Shown in pieces: positions 32,466 through 45,210 of a DNA stretch of 64,000 bases. Location of the stretch: assembly GCA_944548615.1 (NCBI GenBank), contig OX155954.1, positions 8,726,156-8,790,155 of the forward strand, read 5' to 3'. The DNA is from Micropterix aruncella (taxonomy: Eukaryota > Arthropoda > Insecta > Lepidoptera > Micropterigidae). The translations under genes and the position numbers were made by a program. The notes below the pieces were generated by a model. It was not told the DNA's origin. It was given only the letters and a program-made list of their open reading frames with translations, and did no database searches. Position 1 is the stretch's first letter; every line of letters starts with the position of its first letter.

Positions 32466-34815
32466 TTGTTTTGTATAAATATGTCTACCCGACGCCTTTC
32501 TATCCCTAACCTTACCCATACGACCTTTCCCTTCGATGAACTGAGTGACACAGACTTAAATAAGGTATTACTAGGGGACGACATGACCTTGCTACTTACT
32601 TGCTACTACGACCACGATACTTACACAATGGATACTAGTAATATTTCCTCTAGATCAACCGATCAAATTCTACGCAACACTTTCTTACAATAAAAATTCT
32701 TTAAATATATGCCATTTGAACGCGCAAAGCTTCTCCGGCTCATTTTAGCGAATTTTATGCTCTTTTTTCCAATCAAACTGTAGATGCTTGTATGATTAGC
32801 GAATCATGGTCAAAACCGTCTTTACCATCGTCTCTATACAATTTACCCGGTTATAACTTGATTCGCAATGATCGGACAGCTCGCAGAGGTGGAGGAGTCG
32901 CTATCTACCTAAAAGACCACTTTTCGTATGAAGTCATTTGCAAATCATCCGTCAGTAGCAGCCCTGCCCCCGAATATTTATTAATTTGCGTAAACATGAA
33001 AGATACGAGTACGATTCTCCTTGGAGTATTTTACTTTGCACCGGATAACGACAATTATTTTGACGAATTAGAATGCTCTATTTTTTGGCGATTTTAATAC
33101 ATGTCTTTTAAAACAAAATCATAGATCCTCAAAACTAACAAGGTTAATGTCCTTTAAATCTTTCTTTACTTCCGCTGCAGGCTACACACCACAGCGGAAA
33201 CTCCCACACTTGGCTCGATCTGATAATGACATCTAATCCCCAGCTCATCAACTTCCATGGTCAATTGACGATCGGCGGTTTCTCAAACCACGAACTTATA
33301 TATGCCTCTTGATGTTTTCCAGAGCCCTACCATCGACGAGAAACTTGGTCTCTTTAATACGAAGATCATCAGACTTTACGACAAGCATGCCCCTGTGAAA
33401 ATAGCTAAAGTACGACATCAATCAGACCCCTGGTTCAACGATTCCATCCGGCAATATATGTTAAAGCGCGATAGAGCCCAAGTCTAAGTTTAAGCGTTAT
33501 CCTTCAGCTGACAACTGGGAATTTTACCGTACGTTAAGGAATCGTTGTAACCAACTATGTCGTAATGCAAAAAAATGTTACATTTTCGACTCGCTTGCAA
33601 ATTGTACTCCCAAAGAAATGTGGAAAGTGCTGAACCAACTTGGAATTGGTAAATGTAAAGGACCCGTAGATCCCAATGTAGATATAGACGTTCTTAATAA
33701 CCACTTCTCAAAGTCACCGGTTCTACTAGATAATATAACAAAGTCCCGTGCTACCACCTATATTGCCAATTCTAATGTGCCAGTCAATCCGTGTAAATTT
33801 CACTTTGTTCCAGCTACTGTTGAAACAGTTTTACTAACATTAAACCGGATAAAATCTAAGTCGGTGGGAACGGATGGTCTGTGTAGATATGCTCAAACGT
33901 ATCATCCAATGTATTATTCTTCCAGTCGTTACCCACATAATAAACTCCTCAATGGAATTTGGTTCGTACCCAGCTCCTTCGAAAAATGCCTACGTTATAC
34001 CCGTCCTAAAATATAAAATCCTGTTCGACCAAATGATTTCAGGCCAATCTATTCTCCCTGCTCTCTCAAAAGTGTTGGGAGCATATAGTGTTCTCTCAGC
34101 TATCAGATTACCTTTCTGAATTCAATATGTTTAATCCCTATCAGTCCGGTTTCTGTCCCGGCCATAGTACTACCTCTCTCCTTGACTATACAGAGTGGCT
34201 TATCTCGATTTATCAGAGGAACTGCTCAACAAACTTGAACGTTTGCAAAATGTATGCATACGATTCATCTTCGGTCTACGTAAGTATGATCACGTGTCCG
34301 ACTATAGGGCACAGTTAAAGTGGTTGCCAGTACGCCAAAGAAATGTTCATATACTTGCTTGTACTCTCCCAATTAACACCATCCTATCTCCACGAGCTTT
34401 TTGAACCACTAAGTTCCCACGGTCTCGTACTTCGGTCAGCCTGACAGTTTATTAAAAATTCCGAGTCATAATAGTGATTTCTATTCCTATTCTTTCATGA
34501 TGCAAGACTCTGGAACGATCTCCCAGCAAATATACGAAACTCGCCTTCGTTACCATCGTTTAAGACTCACCTTAAGGATTACTACCTTTCTAAGAATAAC
34601 CAGTCCTTCCCTTTCTCTCCTGTTCCTCTCCTCGGGCATTATTAGTTTTAAATTCTTCCACTTATCTGTATGTTATGTAATAATCTTTATTTTCACAATG
34701 AGCGCATGCACCACTGTGTTTAGGTTAGTTGTAAGACATTGCCATGTGGCAATAAGCTCGCCTTTTTTGTATACGAATTAAGTGCAAATAAAGAGTTTAT
34801 TATTATTATTTATTA
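32466..34815 (+). pseudogene. CR1/Jockey-like LINE, heavily decayed
   Basis: Domains appear in LINE order but in different frames: an endonuclease start (ICHLNAQSF near 32710, then MISESWSKPSLPSS, TARRGGGVAIYL, LLGVFYFAPDND and a degraded GDFN near 33090), then SNHELIYAS near 33280. Reverse-transcriptase entry motifs follow (IKSKSVGTDGL, FRPIS, YQSGFCPGHSTTSLL). The catalytic core with the FADD box is deleted: the sequence jumps from 34190 to a C-terminal block (KLERLQNVCIRFIFGLRKYD; RAQLKWLPVRQRN; LWNDLPANIRNSP). The 3' end carries AATAAAGAG and an (ATT)n tail at 34789-34815. It has multiple stops and frameshifts and is dead. Confidence 0.85.
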
Positions 34816-35677
34816 TTGTTAAGTATGTCGTTAGTTCGGAGTCTACCGCTCATCCCCCCAGAAGTAAAATAACAATACCTTCCGTGGCAACTCCCATTGT
34901 ATCTATTCTACATCTATATAATTTAATAGTCGACAAGTAACATTGCTAAATACTTGGGATTACAATAGAGTTCTGAAAATATCACCAGTTCTTCACTGTC
35001 GTGATCAACAACCGCCCGGTCAAAAACCCGAAAGACCATAAATCAAATTAAATAAATACCATGATCTCACAAATGCCGTCACCCGGAACGGCTTAAGTTT
35101 TTTACCATCACGCGGTGAAAGTTGGCGCTCGCGGTCTGCCATCTCTTAAAGTACTCGGTCCCTAAATGAAAATAATCAAGTAATTCCTAGAAAAAATACA
35201 TAGACCTCCAACTTCCGAATCTCATTCTATTGCTCTAAAGGGGAAGTGAGTGGGTAGTGAAGTGTACGCTCGCATGTGGCAAGACAGCTGTCTTATAGGT
35301 AGGTCGTTAGTCCGGAGTCCACCGCTAATGCGCCACAAGGGAGAAAACCAAAAACAATACCCCGATGGGCCCCTTCCGAGGCAGCTCCCATTGTATCTAT
35401 TCTATAGCTATATAATTTAATAATCGACAAGTAACATTGCTAAATACTTGGGATTACAATAGAGTTCTGAAAAAAATCACCCGTTATCCACTGTCGTGAT
35501 CAACAACCGCCCGGTCAAAAGCCCGAAAGACCATAAATCAAATTAAATAAATACCATGATCTCACAAATGCTGTTACCCGGAACGGCTTAAGTTTTTTAC
35601 CATCACGCGGGGAAAGTTGGCGCTCGCGGTCTGCCATCTCTTAAAGTACTCGGTCCCTAAATGAAAATAATCAAGTA

Positions 35678-36349
35678 CAGTAGAGCGTCGATTATCCGAA
35701 CGTCGGTCAACCGAACGACCGCTTAACCGAACTGCTGCGGCCGCAGACTCTCGGTTAAAAACAGAACTCGATTGCCATGAATGTGATAAAGAAGACGTAC
35801 AAGAATGGATGAGGGTTGATGATGCAGATCCAGGGTATCAAATCATGCAGGACATCGATATTGTAGACCTCGTGACTGATAATGCTGACGCCGCCAGCAC
35901 CTCATCGACTAGTGAATCAGAAAATGAAGATGAAAAAATATCTACACCTTCTGAAGCATTTACATGTCTAGATACTGTCTTGCGATGGTTTGAAGATCAT
36001 TTAAAGCGACCAGTATCAGATATCTGTACTGAAAAATGTGCGGGAATTAGCTGCTCATAAGCGGGTAGGCTTGCTTCGACAGACTAAAATTAAGGACTTT
36101 TTAAGCGTTAATTCGTTCCTCTTCATGTACGTATGTATTACATACACACATATCTATTTTGCTCACTGGATTACTACTCACTATTGTAATAAATAAAAAA
36201 AAAGTTAAAACAGATTACATAGATAATACATATTATTATGTCCATAATATGGTTTTATTACAGTTTTTTATACAGTTCGATTATCCAAATAAATCGGTTT
36301 TCCGAACACCCTTGTCCCCCAATTAGTTCGGATAATCGACGCTCTACTG
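35678..36349 (+). mobile_element. Tigger/pogo-type DNA transposon, internally deleted
   Basis: The 24-bp terminal inverted repeats are perfect (CAGTAGAGCGTCGATTATCC plus four bases), flanked by TA at 35676-35677 and 36350-36351. The sub-terminal AACCGAACGACCGCTTAACC motif is typical of pogo/Tigger. The neighbouring array unit at 35166-35220 shows the uninterrupted target (AATCAAGTAATTCCTAG), an internal empty site that confirms insertion at TA. The 672-bp element retains only the end of a transposase gene. Confidence 0.92.
35755..36060 (+). pseudogene. Tigger/Jerky-type transposase C-terminal remnant
   Basis: The frame carries ELDCHECDKEDVQEWMRVDD, PGYQIMQDIDIVDLV and a serine/glutamate-rich stretch. 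This resembles the tail of Tigger/Jerky-type transposases after the DDE domain (W-x-x-x-D-x-x-x-P-G-Y-x-x-x-x-D-x-x-I-V). The CENP-B-like DNA-binding and catalytic domains are missing, so the element is non-autonomous. The frame stops at 36060. Confidence 0.7.
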
Positions 36350-39300
36350 TAATTCCTAGAAAAAATACATAGACCTCCAACTTCCGAATCTCATTCTATT
36401 GCTCTAAAGGGGAAGTGAGCGGGTAGTAAAGTGTACGCTCGCATGTGGCAAGACAGCTGTCGTGATCAACAACCGCCCGATCGAAAGCCCGAAAGACCAC
36501 AAGTCAAATCAAATAAATACCATGATCTTGCAAATGCCATCACCCGGAACGATTTCAATGTTCACCATCACGCGATGAAAGTTGGGGCTCATGGCCTGCC
36601 AGCCAGCTCGCTTGTCCTTGGTCTCTCCAGGAAAATAATCAACTCATTTCTTGTAAAAATGCCTAACTTCAAAATTTAGCATCTCAAATCCAAAGGCTTC
36701 AAAGGAGGGAGTAAGGTTATGCTCCCGTTTACTCAGTGAATTCCATGGCAGTTCCCTCTGTATCTATTATATATCTATATAAAATTCAATAGTCAACAAG
36801 TAACATTACAAAATACTTAGGATAGCAATACTAGGATACTTAGGATAGCAATCTAATCTTCATCGCTGTGTCACATTCATGCGTCATTACTATGAACACA
36901 TCCGCTCCGACGAGGAAGTCCGGAAGATCTCGGCGAATTAAATAAATAGCATAATCTCATGAATCTTACAAATCAGTCTTTGATTTCGCCTTTAAACGTT
37001 TGAAACATTACCGTGAGCGATGAATTAATCTATAGGTACATAATACTAGTTCTGTAAATGGTACACCATTAAAACGGCAACCTTTTTGAAATGGAACATG
37101 AAAAAAAAATCCTTGCATGTCATTTTTAAATTCTTGCATTTGCAAGCGCACAAAAAGATAACTTCAGCGCTACGAAAATAATAAGACAACAGGCGACAGG
37201 TCAAGCGATGTCGAATAATCTTCTCTAGTTTGTTCGTGACTCTGACCTCAAGTCCGTATGCTGGGTGAAGACTTGGCAGCGAGTTAGTTGTCCGGTCCTT
37301 GCCAGCATCAGCCCCCATAGATGGTTGAAGAACTTCACTAAGTAGCTGTCATCCTATAATCGACTGTCCCAACCCTACACTTATAATATAATATAATTCA
37401 CCATACACCTTAAAACACTAGCTGCTGTTCCTCATACTACAAACAAATCAGTCTGTTCACTATATATTTACCTAAGACCACAAGACTATCTTCTAAAAAC
37501 ATGCAATTTTTACCATCACGCGGTGAAACTTGGCATTCGTGGCCTGCCCTTTCCAATAGTCCTCGGTCTATCCAGGTAAATAATCGACTCATTCTGATTC
37601 TCATACTCATTCATAGTGCTGAAAAAAACCATCTAATCTTCATCGCTGTCACATTCATGTGTCATTACTATGAACACGTTCGCTCCGACGAGGAAGTCCG
37701 GAAGATCTCGTCGAATTAAATAAATAGCATAATCTCGTGAATATCCTCACCTAGCACGCCTCCATTTTTTAAAAATATACCTAAAATGTTAATTTCCGCA
37801 TCTTAAATCCTATCGCTTCGAAGGGGGGAGTGAGTGAGTGGTAAGGCGTACGCTCGCATGTGGCAAGACAGCTGTCCTCGTTAGTCGGAGTCCACCGCTC
37901 ATCGCCTAAAGATAAATTAGTAACCCGTAGAACCCTGATTCCGATCGGTGAATTCCATGGTAGCTCTATATCTATCTATAGTTCGATAGGGATTACAATA
38001 GTGCTGAAAAAAACATCTAATCTTCATCGCTGTGTCACATTGATGTGTCATTACTATGAACACGTCCGCTCCAACGGAAGTCCGGAAGATCTCGTCGAAT
38101 TAAATAAATAGCATAATCTAGTGAATGCACTCACCCGGAACGACTTCAATTTTTTACTATCACGAGGTGAAACTTGGCACTCGTGGCCTGCCTTTCCAAT
38201 AGCCCTCGGTCTCTCCAGGTAAATAATCAACTCATTCCTAAAAAATATACCTAAAATGTTAATTTCCGCATCTTAAATCCTATTGTATCGAAGAGGGGAG
38301 TGAGTGAGTGGTAAGGCGTACGCTTGCATGTGGCAAGACAGCTGTCCTCGTTAGTACGGAGTCCACCGCTCATCGCCTAAAAGTAAATTAGTAACCCGTA
38401 GAACCCTGATTCCGATCGGTGAATTCCATGGTAGCTCTATATTTATCTGTAGCTTGATAGGGATTACAATAGTGCTGAAAAAAACATCTAATCTTCATCG
38501 CTGTCACATTGATGTGTCATTACTATGAACACGTCCGCTCCGACGGAAGTCCGGAAGATCTTGTCGAATTAAATAAATAGCATAATCTAGTGAATGCACT
38601 CACCCGGAACGACTTCAATGTTCACCATCACGCAATGAAAGTAGGCGCTCATGGCCTGCCAGCCAGATCTCTAGTCCTTGGTCTCTCTAGGAATATAATC
38701 AACTCATTCCTTGAAAAATTGCCTAACTTCAAAATTTCGGCATATCAAATCCTATAGCTTCGAAGGAGGGAGTGAATGGGTGGTAAGGTTATGCTCACAT
38801 GTAGTAAGACAGCTGTCCTAGATAGTTATTACCTCGAGTCCACCCCTCATCAATTAGAAGTATAACAATAATATTATGATGGGACCCGATTACAGTCCGT
38901 GAATTCCATGGCTTTGTATCTATTCTATATAATTCAATAGTCAACCAGTAACATTGCAAAATACTTAGTATGACAAGTCCTGAAAAAAACCACCCATTCC
39001 CAGTTAGTGATCCACGACCGCCCGGTCGAAAGCCCGAAAGTCAAATTAAATAAATACCATGATCTTGCAAATGCCGTCACCCAGAACAGCTTTACTGTTC
39101 ACCTTCACGCGGTGGAAGTTAGCGCTCGTGGCCTGCCAGCTAAATCTGTTTCACCTTTTTAAAGATCTTCATCTTACCATAAAAATAATCAACTCAGTCC
39201 TAGAAAAAATATCTAAAACCGCCATTTCCGCATCTCAAGTTCTATGGCTTCGAAGGGATAGCGAATGGGTGGTAAGGTGAACGCTCACATGTGGCAAGAC

Positions 39301-39439
39301 TGCTGTCCTAAACCTACCACAGCCGGCCGTTAGTCCGGAATACACTGCTCACCCCCCAGAAGTGTAGTAATACTATATAATGGGCCTGACTTCGGGCAGT
39401 GAATTCAATGTCAGCTCCGTTTGTATTTTATTTTATGTA

Positions 39440-39866
39440 TCCTCAGTCATAATATTGAGATTTCAGACACCACTTACATCGTTCGGCTAGAATTTGAAAG
39501 TCCTGAAAAATATATTATTGCTAACATTCATTAAGTGGTACGTTTAGTCCGGCGCACATTTGGACGACTTTAATAAAATAGCTAATGCAGGTGTTCGGTT
39601 TTGCCAGTACGGATCAAATTTGGTCATTAAGTTAGTTACTTTGGTAGTCTAAGGCTCTTTGAAAGTAATGTCTTCTCCGACGATCTCCTTGTAGTCACAC
39701 CTGCTCGAGCGAAAGGGAAAAAAACTCTTAAATGGCTTTGTGACGGTCAGACACCAGCCGAAACTGCAGCAACAAAAATCTTTGCTCAAAATATCAACCT
39801 GGTACTTTAACTCTGGCACTACCAGAGTTGGTGAAGCCGACCCCAATTGTCATTTCTACGCCGTGG
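39440..39866. other. No recognised gene before the triplication
   Basis: A 62-codon plus-strand frame at 39740-39928 and a 65-codon minus-strand frame over it have no motif I recognise. The interval separates the LINE array from the CA-rich triplication. Confidence 0.35.
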
Positions 39867-40640
39867 CCCTGAGTACCCGTTCTTCAATCCAATCGCGACC
39901 TATGCTGGAACAATGGAAGAAAAAGTGATGTGTGTGAAGATAGATTTCCGTCACACTACGTACTACATGTTTTTAATGTACTTTCCTCCTTGATGTAGCT
40001 AGGAGACACACACATACACAGACACACACACACACACAGACACACACAGACACACACACAGACAGACAGACACACACAGACAGACACAGACAGACAGACA
40101 CACACAGACAGACATACACATGCAGACAGACAGACAGACAGACACACACACCCTGAGTACCCGTTCTTCAATCCAATCGCGACCTATTTTGGAACAATAG
40201 AAGAAGTGATGTGTGTGAAGATATATTTCCGTCACACTACGTACTACATGTTTTTAATGTACTTTCCTCCTTGATGTAGCTAGGAGACACACACATACAC
40301 AGACACACACACACACACACACAGACACACACACAGACAGACACACACACACAGACAGACACAGACAGACAGACACACACAGACAGACATACACATGCAG
40401 ACAGACAGACAGACAGACACACACACCCTGAGTACCCGTTCTTCAATCCAATCGCGACCTATTTTGGAACAATAGAAGAAGTGATGTGTGTGAAGATATA
40501 TTTCCGTCACACTACGTACTACATGTTTTTAATGTACTTTCCTCCTTGATGTAGCTAGGAGACACACACACACACACACCCTCACACACACAAACACACA
40601 GACACACACAGACACACACGCGTGTGTATGTGTATGTATA
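39867..40640. repeat. Three ~280-bp tandem units with CA/AGAC microsatellites
   Basis: Units begin with CCCTGAGTACCCGTTCTTCA at 39867, 40151 and 40426 (spacing 284 and 275 bp). Each consists of about 145 bp of near-identical unique sequence followed by an (AC)n/(AGAC)n tract; the third tract ends near 40620 in ACGCGTGTGTATGTGTATG. The many cysteine-rich frames on the minus strand are translations of the microsatellite and are not genes. Confidence 0.92.
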
Positions 40641-40859
40641 TGTATCATATGAGGGTAGAAATGATAGTGTAAGCTAGTGTTTTTCACAACGCCAAAATGT
40701 CGAGTGGCAATAACTTAGCAATACATGGCCAAGTGGAACAGTGTTTAGGTTGCCTGAACTTACATTGTTAGGCTCCATTTTTCGTTAAGATAAAATTAAC
40801 GGAATTGCAATTGAATTCTGTAGATCGAATGCAATAACACGACACCCTTATACAAATGT

Positions 40860-41620
40860 TGCATGCACTCAAGGCTAAGCCTATGCTGAGACGCAGGTGA
40901 CGCAGAATAACATAGTACAGATTTTGCGAGGCAGGGCAGTCGAGGCAAACATAGGCTGCGAGCGTATGCTACGAGGCAGTGTAGTCGAGGCATACATGGG
41001 TGCGAGCGTATAAGATAGATGCAGATGCTAAATGACATAGATGCATTCATTCGCGTCCTAGATAGTACAAGGAATACAGTTTTCTAGTTTGATGAGAAAA
41101 ATGAATTTAGATTCAGAGTTTGGTTATGAAATTAATGAATTGTTGCTACTTTACAGTTTATCAAAGCGTAGAAAAGCTATTTGGAAAAGTGATTATCTGA
41201 AAAAACGCTCTACTAATAAAGAATTTGTACACTGGAGAAAGTTATCTGACAAACAATTTAGGAATTTAATTAAATGTTTTATCATTTATCATTAAATGTG
41301 GTCAACTCAGCAATTATAAAATCTATCTAAAAACTCGTTCTGAGTTGCATGCATCGCGCAGAAATCAGTGCCAGCACTACGAGGCGCAGAGCAGGATGCA
41401 CATGTCTGCGTTTCACGTGCCTGAGATGCAGCGCACGCAGCTCTCAGTACGTTCAGTACATTACATCTGCTCAGCCCTGCGCTTCCTGGAACCGCGTCTC
41501 AGCATACGCCTGTGTCTCAGCAAGCTATAGCTGTCACGCGCCAAGCCAAGTAGAAAGTTTCACCCCTCTAGGCCACATCGGAATACAACGCTTTCTCTGC
41601 ATACTCTAGACCACTCTATG
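40860..41620 (+). other. Possible Harbinger-like N-terminal fragment between inverted GC-rich flanks
   Basis: The frame from the ATG at 41092 to 41295 reads LLLLYSLSKRRKAIW and RSTNKEFVHW. A run of leucines, then arginine/lysine, then W, then E-F resembles the start of PIF/Harbinger transposases, but it is short and the catalytic part is absent. Flanking sequence shows related inverted phrases (TATGCTGAGACGCAGGTGAC at 40885 against CGCGTCTCAGCATACGCCTG at 41493). It could equally be an unrelated frame. Confidence 0.3.
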
Positions 41621-41772
41621 GGATCGAAAACCTTGTACCTCGGCTCTTTAAATTAAAGACTACTACTCATCGATAAAATATTGATAAACAGAGGTGGATG
41701 GCAATGTTTGCCATCCATCTTTTGTGGATGGCAAAGTTCTTGTTCAGTAGTGAACGGTTCGAACCGGTGTCA

Positions 41773-43170
41773 TAGGTCATCTCACTACAAGCATAACTGA
41801 TTTTTAAGCTAATGAATCGAAATGGATAGATTAATTGATGGTAATCTTATCAAGGACCTTTTAGGAAGGATTTTCAGCTGTAAGAGAATCTGCAAACAAT
41901 TTAATTGTATTAATATGGCGATTGACGCAAACCTCAACAATCCTCTCTTAATCATCAGAAGCGCAAGCGATCGCCTAGATCCTAGTCACGGTATGTTATG
42001 CGACAACTCTCTTATTGTTGTGGTCAGTCTGCTGCCTATGACGGCTGTCATCACTCCATTCGGGGGACGGTGAGGGGTCACTTTGGTCTAACTTGCAATG
42101 AAGGCGACACGTTCTCGTACAGCACATGTAGTTTGCAGTTCGTCAGATCTATTCTGTATCAGCGCAGCAGCGTACACGTCCCAAATCGTGTAACATTTTC
42201 AACCATTTGCTCCATTTTGCGATTGGTTGGGGTTGATGATGAATAACTGAGGCAGGTAGAACGTCCTCGGCCTATGCTGTCTTGGCTCTGCTTCGGTCAA
42301 TTGGACAGACAAAGCAACCCATAGCAACTCAACTAATTGAACACATCAAGGATGTTGAAAAAAATCTGCAAAAAAGTTTGTTTATTAGATAGGAGTAGTA
42401 TTGTAGTGGGAGGCTGACAATGATTCTGGATCAGACGATGAAGTTGATCATGTGGTTTATGATGACGTTATAAACAGTGAAGACACCGATCCATTTTACA
42501 ACCCCGATGCAGACCCCCGGGTCGACCACCGGGTTCAAACCTGTGTAATAGGTCATCTCACTACAAGCATAACTGATTTTTAAGCTAATGAATCGAAATG
42601 GATAGATTAATTCATGGTAATTTTACTAAGGACATTGCAAGAAGGATTTTCAGCTGTAAGAGCTGTAAGCTGTAAGAAAATCTGCAAACAATTTAATTGT
42701 ATTAATATGGCGACTGACGCAAATCTCAACTATCCTCTCTTAATCATCAGAAGCGCAAGCGATCGCTTAGATCTTAGTCACGGTATGTTATACGACAACT
42801 CTCTTATTGTTGTGGTCAGTCTGCTGCCTATGACGGCTGCCATCACTCCATTCAGGGCACGGTGAGGGGCCACTTTGGTCTAACTTGCGATGAAGGCGAC
42901 ACGTCATCGTACAGCACATGTAGTTCGCAGTTCGTCAGATCAGTGCAGCAGTCCTAAATCGTGCAACATCTTCAACCATTTGCTCCATTTTGCAGTTGGT
43001 TGGGGTTGATGATGGGCAAAAGTGAGGTAAGTAGAACATCCTCAGCCTATGCTGTCTTGTCTCTGCTTCAGTCAATTGGACAAACAAAGCGACCCATAGC
43101 GACTCGACTGATTGAACACATCAAGGATGTTAAAAAAAATCTGCAAAAAAAAGTTTGTTAATTAGATAAG
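41773..43170 (+). repeat. 777-bp tandem duplication
   Basis: AGGTCATCTCACTACAAGCA at 41773 recurs at 42550, and the parallel order of landmarks holds to the end of each copy (GATCGCCTAGATCC / GATCGCTTAGATCT; CAATTGGACA; GAACACATCAAGGATGTT). Copy 1 runs to about 42400 and copy 2 to about 43170. Between them lies a short acidic-looking coding-like stretch (42425-42520). Both copies include a GIY-YIG-like peptide (IGQTKRPIATRLIEHIKD in copy 2). Confidence 0.8.
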
Positions 43171-43183
43171 TAGTAGTTTTGTA

Positions 43184-45087
43184 GTGAAAGGCTCATGCAG
43201 TACAAACATTGCAGGGAATCAACACCATTCACGGTTCTACATATCTACACGTTCTACATATCTACGACGTTCTACACGTTCAGTGAGGGAAATAATCCCA
43301 AACGAATATCAGCCTGAAAAAGGTATCAAGATCGACGTCGATGACGAGTCAGAAGCCTACGAAACACTCGGTTATTCGGACAACTCAGAAGAGGAACCAG
43401 ATGCTGTACCAGAAGAACAGAACCTGATACCAGCGCAAGAACTGAGACAATCGACGAGAGTTCCGAAGCTGCGAAAATTTGAAGAGTATGTCACATATTC
43501 TGTTATAAGCAACAAGGCCGATGGAGATCCGATCACCGTTGAGGAGGCGCTATCGCGAACAGACGGTAATAGATGGAAGGCGGCAATGGATGAAGAGTTG
43601 GCATCGTTGGAGGAGAACGAAACTTGGACACTCGAACTCCTTCCATCAGGCAGGAAGCCTATAAAGACCAAACGGGTGTTTAAAATAAAAAGGGGAGATG
43701 TGAGTGGTGACATCGTGCGGTACAAGGCTCGATTAGTAGCAAAAGGCTGCTCACAAAAATACGGAATCGACTACGTGGAAACATACTCACCAGTAGTCAG
43801 ATATGCCTCGATACATTATCTGGTGGCACTTGCAGTAAAATCACAGTTCAATATTGATCAAATGAACGCGGTGACTGCGTTCCTCCAAGGGGACCTCAGA
43901 GAGGAGATTTACATTGAGCAACCTGTCGGATTCCATGATGGCAGTGAGAGGGTCTGCAAGTTGAAGAAAGCAATCTATGGCCTGAAGCAAAGTGGTCATG
44001 AATGGAACCGAAAGCCAGACAGAATGCTGCGCTCATTCGGGCTAATCAAGTCAAAGGCTGACCCATGTGTCTATTTTACAGTCAACATGGAGATCATCAT
44101 TGCAATCTATGTGGATGATATTCTTATCTTTCGGAAACACAAGTCAACTCGTGACAAGATCAAGACGGCGCTTAGCTAATCATTCAAAATGAAGGACATG
44201 GGACAAGCAACCAATTGCATCGGACTAAGCATCACTTATAGTACAGGTACTATCAGTTTGGAGCAAAGCAAGTACATTGAAGAAATACTCGACCGATTTG
44301 GAATGGCCGAGTGCAAACCAGCTATCACTCCACAAGTGACACAAACTAAAAACTAATCGTGAGTATGTGTCCTACTATTGACGAAGAAAAACGAGAAATG
44401 GAAAACAAACGGTATCAGGAAGCAGTCGGCAGCCTTTTATACCTAGTAGAGGGCACTAGACCAGATATCGCATTTGCGGTAAATGATGTGAGTCGATTCA
44501 ACTCCAATTACGGTAGGGCTCACTGGATGGCAGTAAAGAGGATCCTCCGCTATCTAAAAGGAACAATTAGATTCAAGATATGTTATCGTGAGTCGAAGCA
44601 GTCAGGACTAAAAGGATTCTCGGACGCTGACTGGGCATCAGATGTGGACAAGGGGCGGTCATGTACGGGCTTCGTTTTTGGCCTAAGTGGTGGTGCAATA
44701 TCATGGACCAGCAAAAGACAGAAGACGGTGGCATTATCAAGCACAGAAGCCGAGTACATGGCATTGTCAGCGGCTGTGCAAGAAGCATTGTGGCTGAAAC
44801 AATTCGGCCAAGATCTGGACCATAACATCAGGACCAAATCAGTCAGGATCAAGTGTGACAATCAAAGTGCCTTAGTTCTTGCTAAAATGGACTGTTTTAA
44901 AGCTAGATCCAAACATATTGATGTGAGACACCATTTCATTAGACAAAAGATCGATGATGGACTGATAGAAACAATGTATATATATATGTATATACCCACA
45001 GAGGACATGGTGGCCGACATCCTAACAAAGGCTGTATCTGGACAAAAGGCTGCATTTTGTGCGTCAAATATGGGGTTGTGCATTTAA
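43184..45087 (+). pseudogene. Copia pol: reverse transcriptase and RNase H
   Basis: The first frame (43184-44179) has the pre-RT linker (LRQSTRVPKLRKFEEY; VEEALSRTDGNRWKAAMDEE) and RVT_2 motifs: YKARLVAKGCSQKYGIDYVE, VTAFLQGDLREEIYIEQPVG, KAIYGLKQS, and the catalytic IYVDDILIF. A TAA at 44177-44179 interrupts, and a second stop with a frame change lies near 44345-44356. The second frame (from about 44359) has VGSLLYLVEGTRPDIAFAV and RNase H motifs GFSDADWASD, LSSTEAEYMA, IKCDNQSALVLAK and HIDVRHHFIRQK. All catalytic residues are visible but two lesions break it. There is no in-frame ATG start, because the element is 5' truncated. Confidence 0.9.
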
Positions 45088-45210
45088 AATTAAATTTAGA
45101 TGGAATATCAAACCAATGAAATGTTAAACCAAATCGTTTGTTTTTAATATTTAATCAAAGATTTATGTAAAATAATTAAGTTCTTAAATTTATATTTAAA
45201 TGAGTGAGGG

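Larger units (their letters stand above)
34830..39430 (+). repeat. Head-to-tail array of LINE 3' ends
   Basis: The landmark TACGCTCGCATGTGGCAAGA (with variants) marks units at 35270, 36434, 37850, 38323, 38793 and 39280. The last four are spaced 470-490 bp apart; earlier ones are longer because of insertions. Each unit carries a frayed peptide resembling the C-terminus of LINE polymerases: KYHDLANAITR, HAMKVGAHGLPASS, and in the last unit KTAISASQVLWLRR. It is followed by a shared untranslated part (GAATTCCATGGTAGCTC; GGAAGTCCGGAAGATCTCGT). All copies are broken by stops. Confidence 0.7.

Noticed and set aside
39956..40510. Cysteine/valine-rich minus-strand frames of 69-78 codons
   Set aside because: They are translations of (CA)n and (AGAC)n tracts in all frames and repeat with the tandem units.
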